Part shown: in pieces, positions 22,684 through 34,031 of the stretch
How the letters are laid out: each line of letters opens with the position of its first letter
Position numbering within the stretch: the first letter of the stretch is position 1
Origin: Clitopilus passeckerianus
Taxonomy: Eukaryota; Basidiomycota; Agaricomycetes; Agaricales; Entolomataceae
Assembly (NCBI GenBank): GCA_944990035.1
Contig: CALYLX010000060.1
Span: forward strand, 399,297-463,296
Direction: 5' to 3'
Length of the DNA stretch: 64,000 bases
Position numbers and translations under genes: made by a program
Notes under the pieces: generated by a model
The model's database searches: none
What the model was told of the DNA's origin: nothing
Seen by the model: the letters and a program-made list of their open reading frames with translations, nothing else

Positions 22684-24120
22684 TTGTGGTATGGCTTAGA
22701 AGGAGCGTAGAGGAGTCAACTGAGATACCCGAGGACGGCGAGAGAATGCCATCCTCCACTGTCATGTCCGGATCTTCTGGCCGAAGGTGAGAACGAGGTT
22801 GAGTTTCGCGCGAGTTCGAAGTCGTCGAAATCGTAGTTATCGCCTACTCCATGTGAAAATAACTCAGAGCAGGGTCGAGAGATTCCCGTCAACCTCACTC
22901 ATAAGAAACGCGCGGCTGCCTAGATAAGACCTCCATGAACTATTAGTGCCAGCGAAAATCATCGACATATGTCGAACTTCTTGAACAACATTAACTGGAT
23001 CAGATGCTCACCGAGGTCATTGCCACGATGGTAATCCTCTTTGAGAGTCAAGATCATTGATGAGAATGATCTTCCACTACGGCCCCCCGTAAATCTGCTT
23101 CCACATGCGGTGGCAGCTTCGTCCTGGACTATCACCACAGTATCTATTCCCCGAGTAGACGGGATATTTTTGTCCTTTAGCCACAGCTCGCCAATATCGT
23201 GACTTTTTCACGTTGCATCTCGAGATCGATTGACGCACAGATACGACAGCCGTGCAAATCCTCAGACGGCGCCACCGGACTTTTCATCATGCATAAAGAA
23301 TCCCTACTTTGGCAGAGCCCCCATCTCTCTATCTCCCCACAGATGCCCTCCGGTGGCCTGTTCGATACTTTTTGCACCCCCACACATTAACCAACGAGAC
23401 TACAGACTACCAGGCCAGAAAGATCCAGTCATGCTTATTAACGTTCGTAATCGTAGCGATGACGGTATATACCAACAGAATTTCCTCTACCATGAAAGGG
23501 ACAAGTCCAACACAGCAAAATTACAGACAACTAACGCCAGATCTGATTACGATCATGCGAGTTCATAGTCTGATTGGCTAGATCTGACTGGGGCCGCGTA
23601 CCGCAGCACGAGCAGAGCTATATCCTATTATACTGGAAGTTCCTATTATCACAGTGACGCTTTACTGAATTCAGACACATGTGCACATGAGAAAGTGGCA
23701 CCCAAAACCCGTTTGCCGCCCTGTCATCATCATTTCCAGCATCAAAGCCATGGCGGAATTATACTCAGGAAATTCTAGTTGCTCGTATTTTCTAGGCTTC
23801 GATGCGGCTCCGCCGACTAACCAAAATGTGCCCTACTCGTACCCTAACTCATACAGTCAAGACTCAAAGCGACATAAGAACCATGATCCTCCTCAATAGC
23901 AAGTTGATAACAAGTCTCCAACAATACATGTCCATCGCCATTTCAACTATTTCTTGTCAATATCAATATCACGCCTCCTGTGTGGTCCCAATCCATTGTC
24001 ATTTTCTGCGATCGATGCCGCGTCACGCGTCTGTGACTCTCCTGGATCAGAACCGCCATACCAGTGGCGATGTGCTAAGTCCTTAATCTGTTAGTCCCTC
24101 CGTGAGAATTCGTCTCTACT
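22684..24120. other. Repeat-unit spacer, no gene
   Basis: About 1.4 kb equivalent to 19641-20952, with the same ordered blocks. No reading frame is conserved between the two spacers. Confidence 0.5.
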
Positions 24121-26034
24121 ATGGCAGCTATCTGGAGCCTCTGCATCTAGCTCTTAATAGGTCCCAACCTTCGGCGTCATCTTCCTCAACTTCCTCAACA
24201 GCGCCTCTGAAAGTCCGGGTAGCCAATATGCAAATCATAGGCTTCGTGAACGCGCCGAACCCAGGAGACAACCGACCCGGCAGGGGGATACACGTCATAT
24301 CCCCAACGCTGCCTTTCCCTTCAACCTCTGGCGGCGAACCGCGAGAAACAGTAGCCGGAGAGGTAGGAGGAGAGGCAGATACTGAAGAGGCGCGCGGGTA
24401 ATGAAAGGGGAAAGGTGAGCTCAAATGCGATCGGGATCGCACTAAACTAACCCAACCCAACCAAAGCCCACTACCTTGAGTTCGTGAGGCTTAGATACAA
24501 TTGATATCGCGCTGTCACACCTCGCGAAGACCGTAAATAGGGCTCCGGGAATGTAATAGGTAGTAAAATCAATATATTTGTATCAGTCAAGTAACAATGG
24601 TCCCGCGCACGGCGACCGTAATCCAACAAATCAACAGGACGGGAGTTCGCGCAGCCTCAACCGCCGAGATCACCACACAACGAGAGCCTAAGAATGAACT
24701 GAACACAGTGTCACTCCGAGCAACTAGCTGCCAATAACCTGAGATTCAATCTAAGAAATACAGGAGCTTTTATACCTACTCTACATGGTCTGTGCATCGT
24801 TTCTATATCTAGAAGTATGTATAATCAAATGATAAAAATAGTATGTCCCATATGAATCTGGTTCTCGAGCATAAGAAGAGTTTATGCAAAGATCTACGAA
24901 AATGAACTGAAAAGGAAATACAGCCCGTTTGGATCGGAGCCAAGACCTCGGGAACTCGGCAGAGCGTCCTAAGGATCTTGCGTCACCTCGAGATACCGCC
25001 GTTGACCATGTGGTTCCATGAAATTCCTTGCAAATTTCACGGAAAACATATCAGACAAGCATTGTCGGCCTTGGACTTTGACCTGCCGGACCGGCAATGT
25101 CCACCGGATTTACCGAGCCAATGAGAGCTCGAAGCTGTCTCGCGCATCATCGGACATTCAAGTTGCACTGCCACTTTCCTCGAGGCGAAGGTTCGTGTCC
25201 TGTTTTTCTGGGTATAATCGGACTTGTTTCGCGTGGATCTGGCATATTTAGGGCACTCGTAGGTACAGGAGGGCTGTAGAATACTACTGAAATGTCATAT
25301 TTTGCGTCAATATATGTGTATTTACGGCGGAGCCGTGTCAATATGGATATGTGAGCAGGAGGCCGGGGTGGAGGGAACGAAGCTGAGGAGGCTTGGTGGT
25401 ACGTTTATAGCTGCCTTCTGTCTTCTGTGTTCAATTGCGGCAGTTCTGAAAATTTCTCTTTTCGGTAGGTCTCACGAACCCAACTCAGAGAAGCTGGGTA
25501 CTTGACTCATACGAAGCCTTTGAATGTACGTTGCCTGTTTCCCCGCCCTGTATACTGTGTGTTAATCATCAATAAACTCCGTTACGTTCACCAGCTCCAT
25601 TGCACGATGTTAGATACCTCCCACAGAAATCCATCCGGGGATCGGAAACACCCATTCTGTTATTTGGATATCTTGGGATGTGAAGAGGGGATGAAGAGTT
25701 CGTTCACTCAGCCGCCCTCACGGCCTTTGGGGTTGGTTCGAATATACCAACGACGGTGGTAGCACTTCCGGCAGCTTACACCCCACTGCCGCCTTTATCC
25801 TCGGATATCCCACCCAACGCATCCAACCCCCGACCGGCTCGAAACCTACTACATCCCTTACCCCTTACCCCACCTCAACTCACACTCGGAACGCTCCCTC
25901 ACCCTCTCTCCTCAGAACCATGGACGGTGAAAGACGTCGGGTTGCGGAAGATGGGGTCGAGAGATATGGAGAGGTGGAATGTGAGTTGTGGGAGTGCAGC
26001 ATTGTGTTTATTATTGGGGAGGACGGAGGCGTGA
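24121..26034 (+). pseudogene. 2H phosphoesterase relic 2, interrupted
   Basis: The ATG at 24121 is kept, but an in-frame TAG follows within about 10 codons and the same internal deletion as in relic 1 removes the first HxT region. TSSTAPLKVRVANMQI (about 24190) is followed by divergence near 24388. Homology resumes near 25345 with VEGTKLRRLGG. The second motif keeps His (LHCTMLDTSHR, about 25596), then PFCYLDILGCEEGM, and the frame stops at 25762. The C-terminal GLRKMGSRDMERWNVSCGS is readable to 26034. The intervening ~0.96 kb is absent from the paralogues. Confidence 0.65.
24388..25344. other. Insertion (~0.96 kb) in 2H relic 2
   Basis: The left flank GCAGATACTGAAG and right flank GATATGTGAGCAG are contiguous in relic 1 (about 21205-21230, allowing small changes), so sequence between them was inserted. 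I see no terminal inverted repeats, long direct repeats, poly-A tail or transposase-like frame; the longest frame (25018-25251) is 77 residues and unrecognised. It could be a solo LTR or MITE-like element, or filler from a rearrangement. The borders are good only to about 10 bp. Confidence 0.45.
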
Positions 26035-26473
26035 GAGGTGCGAAGGAGATAAAATGGCCTCGAAAGCAAAAAAGAAAAAGAAAATAGACCTCAAACGCTT
26101 GACGGCCGCTTACCTACCTCACGTTAAGATTATCGCTTTACAAAGTTCCATGTAAACCTTTGACGCCGATGGCTAGGATATAACAGCCCCTCTTCAGTGC
26201 TTCCCCACATCCCATCGATTAAAAGTGACCACTGTACTCCAATTCCACGTGCCCGACTTCGCCATGGCGGTAGTATTTGCCATTCTGTTCCGACGCTCTG
26301 ATATGTGAGACTTAAGATGTCCGATTTAACTTCACCAGGGCAGATTCTGGCGGCCACACTTTGTACGTGTTGGAGATGGAAACATTCCCAAGTGAATTGG
26401 TGGTCAACACTGCAGGTAATTACAGAATACAATCGTATGCCAGTGGATATCTATTGTGTTGACCACTGGGTTC

Positions 26474-26769
26474 TCAAATTTGGAACTTGTAACCATCGGA
26501 GCAGGTGCAGCTTTCGAGCGCAAAGAGAAATGTAAAGCGTCAACCAGGACTGATATACTATCAGACGAATTAGATACCTACAATCTATTCGCAGAGTTAT
26601 ATGTGCCTGCACCACGCTTAGCCTGTGTGCAATAGTAGTTGCAGAGGTACCCAGGCGGAATAACGACCCTTTTAGCGATGGGACCGGACTCTTCGATTGG
26701 GTTGAGTCTCGGAGCGGCGAAGACGATGGAAACAATGGTTGCAGCGAAGGTGATAGCGAGCAACTTCAT
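26474..26769 (-). CDS. Small secreted Cys-rich peptide precursor 3 (Kex2-type, long form)
   Basis: Exons 26769-26582 and 26510-26474 encode 74 residues. Signal peptide MKLLAITFAATIVSIVFAA, pro-region with NPIEESGP, dibasic site IAKR, then a 40-residue mature peptide VVIPPGYLCNYYCTQ, a Lys/Arg/Gly insert ending GAGTYN, and NRFCTCSDGYKFQI. Four cysteines are kept, with six more residues between Cys2 and Cys3 than in copies 1 and 2. The intron interrupts the Phe codon just before CTC, at the same place as in the other copies, and exon 2 is again 37 nt. TATA box at 26854-26864. Together with copy 4 it forms a second subfamily. Function unknown. Confidence 0.75.
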
Positions 26770-26853
26770 GGTGGCTGAGAACTAGTTTGTGGCTGGGTGT
26801 ATACGAGAGATTTGTTGGTAGAGAGATTGTTGATAGTTCGTTCACTGCTATTG

Positions 26854-26864
26854 GGCTTTTTATA
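26854..26864 (-). promoter_or_regulatory. TATA box of peptide gene 3
   Basis: TATAAAAAGCC on the minus strand, 85-95 bp upstream of the ATG at 26769. Confidence 0.6.
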
Positions 26865-28553
26865 CTGTAGGATGGTGCGAAATAGGCATACAGAAGCTCA
26901 ATTGGTACCTACCTGAGGCCGACGAAAGCTTGCTATCCTCCTGCCTTCCCGGATTCTTTGACAGATGGTGGGTTAGAGTTCGAGTCTCACGCGAATTCGG
27001 AACCCTCGAAATGAAGTCTTGCGGGCTATTCCGTTATGGACAGGGCCGGGATGAAGAGACTCGACTGAGTATCACACCTAGGAAACACACGGGAAGACGA
27101 TGACAGATTCCATGTAAGTGGTTGAGTCCAAAACCTATGAGAATCGTTGAAGTATGCGAAATTATTGACCGGCTTCAGGATGATTTAGGATAGTGATCTT
27201 CCTTGTATGACCCCTGTAAATCTTGTGCGGGGGGCGACAGCTTTATCCTTGGCTGTCTACCCCGGTACTCACTTCCAGATTAGATCGAATATCATCTCGT
27301 ATTTCCTACAACTAGCCAATAAGACAGTGACTGGCTACCCTTACCTTGGCAGAATCACCCTATCTTTATCTCCTCGCCGATCTCTTCGGGTAGCGTGTTT
27401 AATTATTTGCTCCACCCCACGCATTGACGAATAAAACAGGCTATGAGCAGCCAGACATTTTTATTGGCGTTGGTGATCATTGAAACATTGCTATATTATA
27501 CTGGCAGGGGTACCTCTGATCTGTAAGGCCTGTTTCCGACATAGCAGCAGTACCGACAACTAGCGCCCGATATGAGTATGGGAATACGAACTACGAATGT
27601 TATTATAAGCCTAGTGCAGTTAATGTATCATAGTCATTTGAGGTCACATCCCCGTTAAGACCACAACTACCTTTGACTCTTCCGCTGAATACGATCACGA
27701 AATGAAGTAGTCCGATCATGTTCAAGGACCCAGACTTTACATGGACCCGTGGTATACGCGCCGCAGTCTCAGGTGACTTTCGAGCTGTCTATTTGGAACC
27801 CCATTCCTAAAATTTGAAATATCAGCTGACGTACGAGTGGTAGTGCTGCTGGACAGATGGACTCCAGATTATGGGATTGAAGAGATGGGAGAGGCGGAAT
27901 CAAACAATCTGGTTGGATGGGGAAATATTTCATCCTCGAAGGAACGCGTAAAATAAGGAGAAAGAGAGGAAACAAGATAAGTCTGGAGAAATATATCATG
28001 ATCGTACCTCCACTATCCACTGAGGAAGCACAGCTTTCTCCCTGACTTTGGCCATCGTGGCTTGCGTTGCTTGCTTCCTCCAACGAGGCTGCCACTTCAC
28101 TTGGTCAAGATCATGATGTCCCTCCGGGCGGATTTGGCCTTCCAAGCTTCAGTGACGTTGGTTGTTGTGCCCATCGTCCGTGACCAGTGACATCGTTGAA
28201 CATCTGCCCAATATCCATAAAGGCACAAACCCATTCGACGGCACGATCCGCAGGTCACGTTAACCAACGAATACATTCTCCTCCGCCTGACCACACAGGT
28301 CAAGTACGCCTCCGGTCATTACGGTTGATCCTCTTCAAAGACACCCATGAATGTCAATCCACGCATTCACGGGAGTGCTCAGATTCAATCAACCATCCAT
28401 GACCATCAGGAAATCCATATGGTCGTCCAACACAGAGCTGACATTTAGGCACGAACGCAGGTTCTGGGTGGTTGACACACTCGAGCTTTCGTATTTACCC
28501 TGTCTTCTAACAAGATAATCTCATCTTCATAGCGCACTTGGACTTGACTGACT
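26865..28553. other. Repeat-unit spacer and junction, no gene
   Basis: About 1.7 kb. The first part matches the spacer of unit 4 (31307-31980). Near 28105-28140 and 28165-28185 are blocks (ATCATGATGTCCCTCCG, CATCGTCCGTGACC) resembling the left edge of other units, so a fourth unit probably began here before the carboxypeptidase sequence took the place of its 2H part. No gene recognised. Confidence 0.4.
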
Positions 28554-30605
28554 ATGTTTCCCTCCTTTCTCACCCTACTAGTGTTCAGCACCACCCCCCT
28601 GACGTTGTACGCCGCTGACCCTCTCAACACATCTACTCCCAACTTCCGCTACGTCAAGGGCTCTGGGATCTGCGAGACCACTCCTGGGGTGCATCGGTAC
28701 TCCGGATACGTCGATATTGGGACAAATATGTCCATGGTTAGTCTCCCATTTCCCTCTTCCCTCAAAGTATTCGGAAGCTTCGATAGCTGATGGTGGGTAT
28801 AGTGGTTCTGGTTTATTTAATCTCGCAAGTACCCAGAGAGTGCGCCGCTTATGATCTGGTTAAACGGAGGTCCGGGTTGGCCAAGCATGATTGGAAGGTT
28901 CAGAGGTTTCGTCTCCCCATCATGCCTCAAAGTCTTGCCCAGGTTGCTAAAGGGTCTATATTCGTCCAAATTGTACGGGACACGGCCCATGCAGAGTAAA
29001 TCCCGACAAAACCACAACAAAACTCAACCCGTACAGCTGGAACGAGTTTTCTAATAGTACGTTTGTGTTCCTCTTCCTATATCTCCTCTCCCCCCTCTCT
29101 TCTGCTCATCTCTTCGCCTCGCCTCCAATTATAAATTCGATAACAGTGGTATACGTCGACCAACCTATCGGCGTGGGCTTCTCCTACGGCATCGCGACTC
29201 TCAACACCACCGACGGTGCCGCGCCTGAGATATGGACCGCGCTGCAAATTTTGTTCTCGAGTCCGGAGTTCTCCCCGTACGCGAAGAACGAGTGCGTTTG
29301 TTTCCTTTTCCTTTCATTGACCCCCTCATTCGCGTTTTCATCCCTCGTAAAGGATTATACTCGGTACTGAGAGCTACGGCGGCCACTACGGGCCCTCTTT
29401 CATGACCTACTTCAATTCGCAGGATGCCAAGATTCGAAGTGGGGAGTTGGAGGGATTCCCGACTGTGGTGGAGACGCTGATGATCAACAGGCAAGTCCGC
29501 TTTTCTTCTTTCTTCCCTTCTCATCCACCCAATGTCGAAATTTACACATTCCTCTCCCCCAGTGGCTGGTACGACCCCCTGATCCAAAATGGCGCATACA
29601 TCCCCTTCACCACCTACGCACCTCGCTATGGCCCCTTACAAAACGCCTCCATCCTCGCCACTATCAAGAAGAACTACTACGCCCCCGGAGGGTGGTTAGA
29701 CTTGGAACGATAATGCTATAAAGTCGGGGACAAAACGGACGAAGCGTCGAATGTGGTTTGCGCGAATGCTACGACGAATTGCTTGGGTCCAGTCTCATCT
29801 CTCCTCCCTGTCGTAGTACCTCGGGCTTATACACATCTTTCACTTCCTTCTTAGTTAAACAAAGTCTTATTCCCATCTGTAACCAACCTCGACCCGTACG
29901 ACCTCCGCCAAAACTCCTCCGCGCTCTTCCCTCCACTTGATTATATCATCTACCTTCAACTACCGGCGGTGCAAGCGGCCATAGGGCCGAGGTGGAGTAT
30001 ATCGACTGTTCGATTACTGTTAATGCGGCTTTTGGGGCTACCGGAGATGTAAGTGACTATCCATTCCCGGTGGACCGGGAACATTCTTGACACAGGGCGT
30101 CAATTGGCACTTGAAATTTCAACAGAATGCACGATTTCAACTATCCATTCTCTTCTAGATATCGTGATATTCTGTACGTTTCTTTCTCTCTATTCCACCT
30201 CCCCGCATCCCTCTCCTCATCTCGCTCTCCCCCTTTTTATCTAATTCTCACCCCAAATTCAGCTGTAACTCGATCAGGACCTGGTACGGCCGTCCCCGCT
30301 TCGCCTTGGCTCCATTCTACAACATGACCGTTGGAGGAAAATCTATCGCGTCGGTTAAGAATATTGACAAATTCTCGTTTGCGTACGTTCTCATTCTCGC
30401 GCCTTCCTGATCAACGAGCTGATATAATGGACAGGAGGGTATATGATGCTGGACATTTAGTGGTGAGTCCCAAAGGTGGTTTTATTTGAATGGGGAGATG
30501 CTGGATGTTGACGTGGAGAAATCCTAATAGGCGGCGTTCCAACCTGAGTCTGCGTTTGAGATTGTCGAGCAGATTGTTGTTGGGGAGCCTTTACATTCCG
30601 TCTGA
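28554..30605 (+). pseudogene. Serine carboxypeptidase (S10 family), broken
   Basis: Multi-exon relic of a secreted S10 carboxypeptidase. ATG 28554 opens a signal peptide (MFPSFLTLLVFSTTPLTLYA) and then GICETTPGVHRYSGYVDIG. Family landmarks follow: LMIWLNGGPGWPSMIG, VDQPIGVGFSYG (about 29155), the nucleophile motif ESYGGHYGPS (about 29370), a C-terminal CNSIRTWYG, and the His region VYDAGHLVAAFQPES (about 30435-30560). Lesions: an in-frame TAA after WFWFI (about 28820); the usual GGPGCSS is GGPGWPS; a second TAA after GWLDLER (about 29711); and a frame change near 29985, where AEVEYIDCSITVNAAFG resumes. Splice sites are otherwise readable, so loss is fairly recent. S10 enzymes remove C-terminal residues and include Kex1, but I cannot assign this relic to the Kex1 branch. 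Confidence 0.8.
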
Positions 30606-30908
30606 TGCTCCGAAACTCATTTCTCAGATACATCCAGAGTGGGAGCACATGTCACTCGGTCTTGAATGGTTCCCGCTTGTGATGATGTATATATCACTGT
30701 CAGAGATCTTATGTATCCGACGACTAGTAGAATCGAATTGATGAAGGATATCCTCAGACGGCCGAGGTGACTTCACCCGCGCGGACCCTGGCGGACACGC
30801 ATCGTATGTGTTGAAGATGAAAAATTCACAAATCAATTGGTGGTCAACATGACAGGTAATTACAAAAGACGATTGGTGTACAGATCTAGCGTGTTCACGA
30901 CCGGGTTC

Positions 30909-31202
30909 TCAAATTTGAAATGAGTAACCATCAGCGCAAGTGCAACTTTTTGAGTTGGAGGGAAGGAAAGCGTTAACGAGGAGTAACATATGATCAGATA
31001 AATAAGACACCTACATTCTAGTCTCAGTGTTATATGTACCTGCGCCGTGCTTGCCCTGCGTGCAGGCGTAACCGCACAGATCCCCAGGGGTAATAACGAC
31101 CCTTTTAGCGATGGGGCCGGATTCTTCGATTGGGTTGGGTCCTGGAGCGGCGGAGACAATGGAAACAATGGTTGCAGCGAGGGTGATAGCGAGTAACTTC
31201 AT
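30909..31202 (-). CDS. Small secreted Cys-rich peptide precursor 4 (Kex2-type, long form)
   Basis: Exons 31202-31015 and 30945-30909 encode 74 residues with the layout of precursor 3: signal peptide MKLLAITLAATIVSIVSAA, pro-region PGPNPIEESGP, dibasic IAKR, and a 40-residue mature peptide VVITPGDLCGYACTQGKHG with AGTYNTETRICTCADGYSFQI. Four cysteines are kept. The donor is GTAGGT and the acceptor AAAG; exon 2 is 37 nt. TATA box at 31296-31306. The mature part differs from copy 3 at many positions while signal and pro-regions are nearly the same, the pattern expected of diversifying secreted peptides. Function unknown. Confidence 0.75.
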
Positions 31203-31295
31203 TATGATTGGACGATTTGGGAGAACTAGTTTGTGGCTGGGTATGGACGAGAGATTTGTTGATATCGAGGTTGTTGATAGTTCGTTCAGCTTTTG

Positions 31296-31306
31296 GGCTT
31301 TTTATA
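31296..31306 (-). promoter_or_regulatory. TATA box of peptide gene 4
   Basis: TATAAAAAGCC on the minus strand, 94-104 bp upstream of the ATG at 31202. Confidence 0.6.
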
Positions 31307-32518
31307 CTGTACGACGGTATAAAACGAGCATGATGAAAGCCGAATGGCGGTTACCCGAGGCCGACGAAAGATTGCTATCCTCCCGCCTGCCCGGATTCTG
31401 GCAGTGTATGAGTTTGAGTTTGAGTTTCATGCGAGTTTGGAACCCCGAAAATGAAGCCCTCCACGGCTATTCCGTCTATAGAGAGCCAGAATTAAGAGAT
31501 TCGCCTTGATATTGCACACTTGGAAACATACAGGAAGATGACGATAGATTCCATGTAAGTGATTGAGCTCAAAACCCATGAGAATCGTTGAAGTATGTAA
31601 AGTTATTGCCCAGCTTCACGATGATTGATGGGGTTAATTTTCCTTGTACAACCCCGCCTACCCGAGGGCCAGCAGCTCCCCCCAGAGTAGATGGAGTATC
31701 ATTTTGTATTTCCTATTTCCTACAACTAGCCAGTAATACAGTGGCTGGTTATCCTGACATCTGAAGAATTATTGACATTCACTACGACGGGCGTGCAAAT
31801 CCTCGGACGACGCTAAGGGCCTTTTCCATTATAACTACGGAACCCTTACCCTGGCAGAGCCAACATCCGAGACAAAACGTCAGATCTGAGTACGGGAATG
31901 CGAGCCAAGAGTCTCATAGCCCAGTTGGGTTGATTTCTATAAGTCGTTAGAGGCCACATCCCCAATAAGGCCACAGCGGCAGCCTGACCAATGAAGAACT
32001 CTGAAGAAATATATTTTACCTCCACTTTAGGAGGTACGGGTTTCTTCTTTAAAGGTCGCGTTCCATACCTCCTCCTACGAAGCTAGCACTACAAATCGAC
32101 ATCAAAAGTACCACCTCGGCGCTTGTTTCTGTGTGAGTGTGTGAGTGTAAACCGCACGAGGTCCCTAAACAGGAACGGCGGGTCTGTGGTCACGCATTTT
32201 ATTACAGCGCACGTGCACGGGCAGAACCTGCCCCCATTGCCGCTGTGAAGCAGGGATCGCACGGATTAGTGGCAGGTTCTACGTAAAATGTAACTAGATA
32301 CAAGCCAACAGTACTACGACTCGGAACCGGACAGAAGAGCAATGTCAATACCCTGATCGATGCTCCTCCCGAGCGGTCATGGCTGCCGGAGCTTCGCTAC
32401 CGTTGGTGATTCTGCCCAAATTGAGCGATCGTCTGTGACCACAATCGCGTCACGCATTTGTGACCTTATTTCGTGTAATCCAACAAGTCTCCAAACTGTT
32501 ATCCTCTTCATCTCTACG
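31307..32518. other. Repeat-unit spacer, no gene
   Basis: About 1.2 kb. Contains the GACGGGCGTGC block (31785), right-side unit blocks to about 31980, then about 350 bp of unrecognised sequence, then the left edge of unit 5 (32340-32520). Confidence 0.45.
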
Positions 32519-33720
32519 ATGGCGTAGATCATTGAAGCCTCGAGTTTAAGATATCCTGCCGATGTCCTTCCAACCATCTCGCCGTGTTTCTCGACTTCCT
32601 CGACAGCACCTCTCAGAGTCCGTCTGAACTACATGGGGATCACGCGCCTCGCAAATCCACCGAACCCCAGAAAACAATGCCAGCCTCAGGAGTACGGTTC
32701 TTATTGCCGCTATTAAAACAGAGCGGAACTGGGACCTCCAAGCATCTGGCACTGGTGATGAGCAAGAGCCAGCCGGGATGTGGGCAGAGGTGCTATGTTT
32801 CACACCGAAAGAAAATGGCGTGGAAGGTGTGAAGTTGAGGATGCTTGGTTCCTCTTCTGCGCTCAACTGCGGCACTACTGATCGTCCCTCTTTTCTTTTT
32901 AGTTAAATGTCAAGAAGCCTAGATATTTGACTGATACGAGGCCTTTAAAGGTACGTTCCTCCTCTTGTCCCTCTGTACGTGAGGATACTTGTGTACTAAT
33001 TGACTGACCTCGCCAGTTCCATCATACGATCCTGAACACCTCCTACCGTGAACCACCTCGGGAGATGTGAGCTTGGGGTGACTTGATGGTACCCTTCTTG
33101 TTACCAGAGCCTTCCATGAGAATGTGTTTGCTGACTTACAGTAGTTTCTCTACTCGTTTCGTGTAAATCTCATAAATTCGACGTTAGGAAGGCTGGGTAC
33201 CTAACTGATATGAGACCGTTGAATGTACGATGTACGTTCATGTTCCTCCTCCTGTTTCCCTTGACGTGAATATACACATGTACTAACGGGTGACCCCGCC
33301 AGCTCTATCGAACGCCTCTCACCGCAAACCATCTCGGGATCGAAAATTTACGTTCTGTTATTCGGATGTTCTAATGTTTGAGGAGTGGGCGAAGAGTTGT
33401 TTGCTGAATCTCAGCCTCTTCGCTCACGGGCTACTGGGTTGAGACCGATCGCACCTGTGTTGACAACAGCACTACCTCCAACTGCCGCCACCCCAACAAC
33501 CCGTCTACGATCCGCTCGAGGCGCACGGCATCCCCGTCCCCATCCTCAAACCGCACCGAAACCCCCCCTCGGAGCCCCCCCCTCACTCTCTCCTCAACAC
33601 CACGGACGCGCACGATGAGTAGAGGGAGGAGGGATGAAGGAGGTCGGATGATTGCGTATGTGGTTGTGGGATAGGGGGGGGATGTATGTGAGTTGTGGGA
33701 GTGTGGGGTTGGCAGTGTAG
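32519..33720 (+). pseudogene. 2H phosphoesterase relic 3, with duplicated exon
   Basis: The ATG at 32519 is followed at once by GCG TAG. The first HxT region is missing as in relics 1 and 2; sequence resumes at TSSTAPLRVRLNYMGITRL (about 32600). The exon pair for YLTDTRPLK plus the second HxT motif appears twice: at about 32905-33060 (FHHTILNTSYREPP) and about 33185-33330 (AGYLTDMRPLN, then LYRT in place of LHCT). The tail has several stops but keeps GIPVPILKPHRN-like Pro-rich sequence and HDE. The duplication is local and specific to this copy. Confidence 0.6.
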
Positions 33721-34031
33721 GAGGGGGAGGAGGAGGAGGCACTGGATCTGGAGGAGGAGGAGGCAGGCAGAGGAGCTTTCCGATGAATTGAGAGGAGGTG
33801 AGGCGATTCTTATGCGGTAGGAATCTTGGCTGTTTCTTCGACTACGCCCTGTGTCTACTTAACTCTACCCGAAGCACACAAATTTCCTAGGACCGCTACC
33901 GACACCACCGAGATATGTAAGATCTCAGACGCCTGACTTAAGTTGAACGACTCGCAAGGTAATTGGTTCCCACTGCCACATATAATTACAAGGGAGAATC
34001 GTGTAGAGATATAGGGTTAACGACTCCATTC

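Larger units (their letters stand above)
20536..23670. repeat. Tandem array unit 2
   Basis: Second unit: left-edge block near 20800, truncated 2H relic, an orphan peptide exon, peptide gene 2, then the ACGACAGCCGTGC block (23245) and right-edge block (23536-23670). It is collinear with unit 1 apart from the large deletion in the 2H part and the duplicated peptide exon. Confidence 0.65.
23671..27660. repeat. Tandem array unit 3
   Basis: Third unit: left-edge block near 23955, 2H relic 2 split by about 0.96 kb of foreign sequence, peptide gene 3, then diverged right-side blocks to about 27660 (GGTCACATCCCCGTTAAG, shared with 31950 and 34930). The peptide part matches unit 4 more closely than units 1 and 2. 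Confidence 0.6.
30765..31980. repeat. Tandem array unit 4 (right half only)
   Basis: From about 30765 (CTGGCGGACACGCATCGTATG, matching 26345 onward) through peptide gene 4 and its promoter to the GAGGCCACATCCCCAATAAGG block near 31950, collinear with 26325-27660 of unit 3. The 2H part is missing; the carboxypeptidase relic lies directly to the left. Confidence 0.6.
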
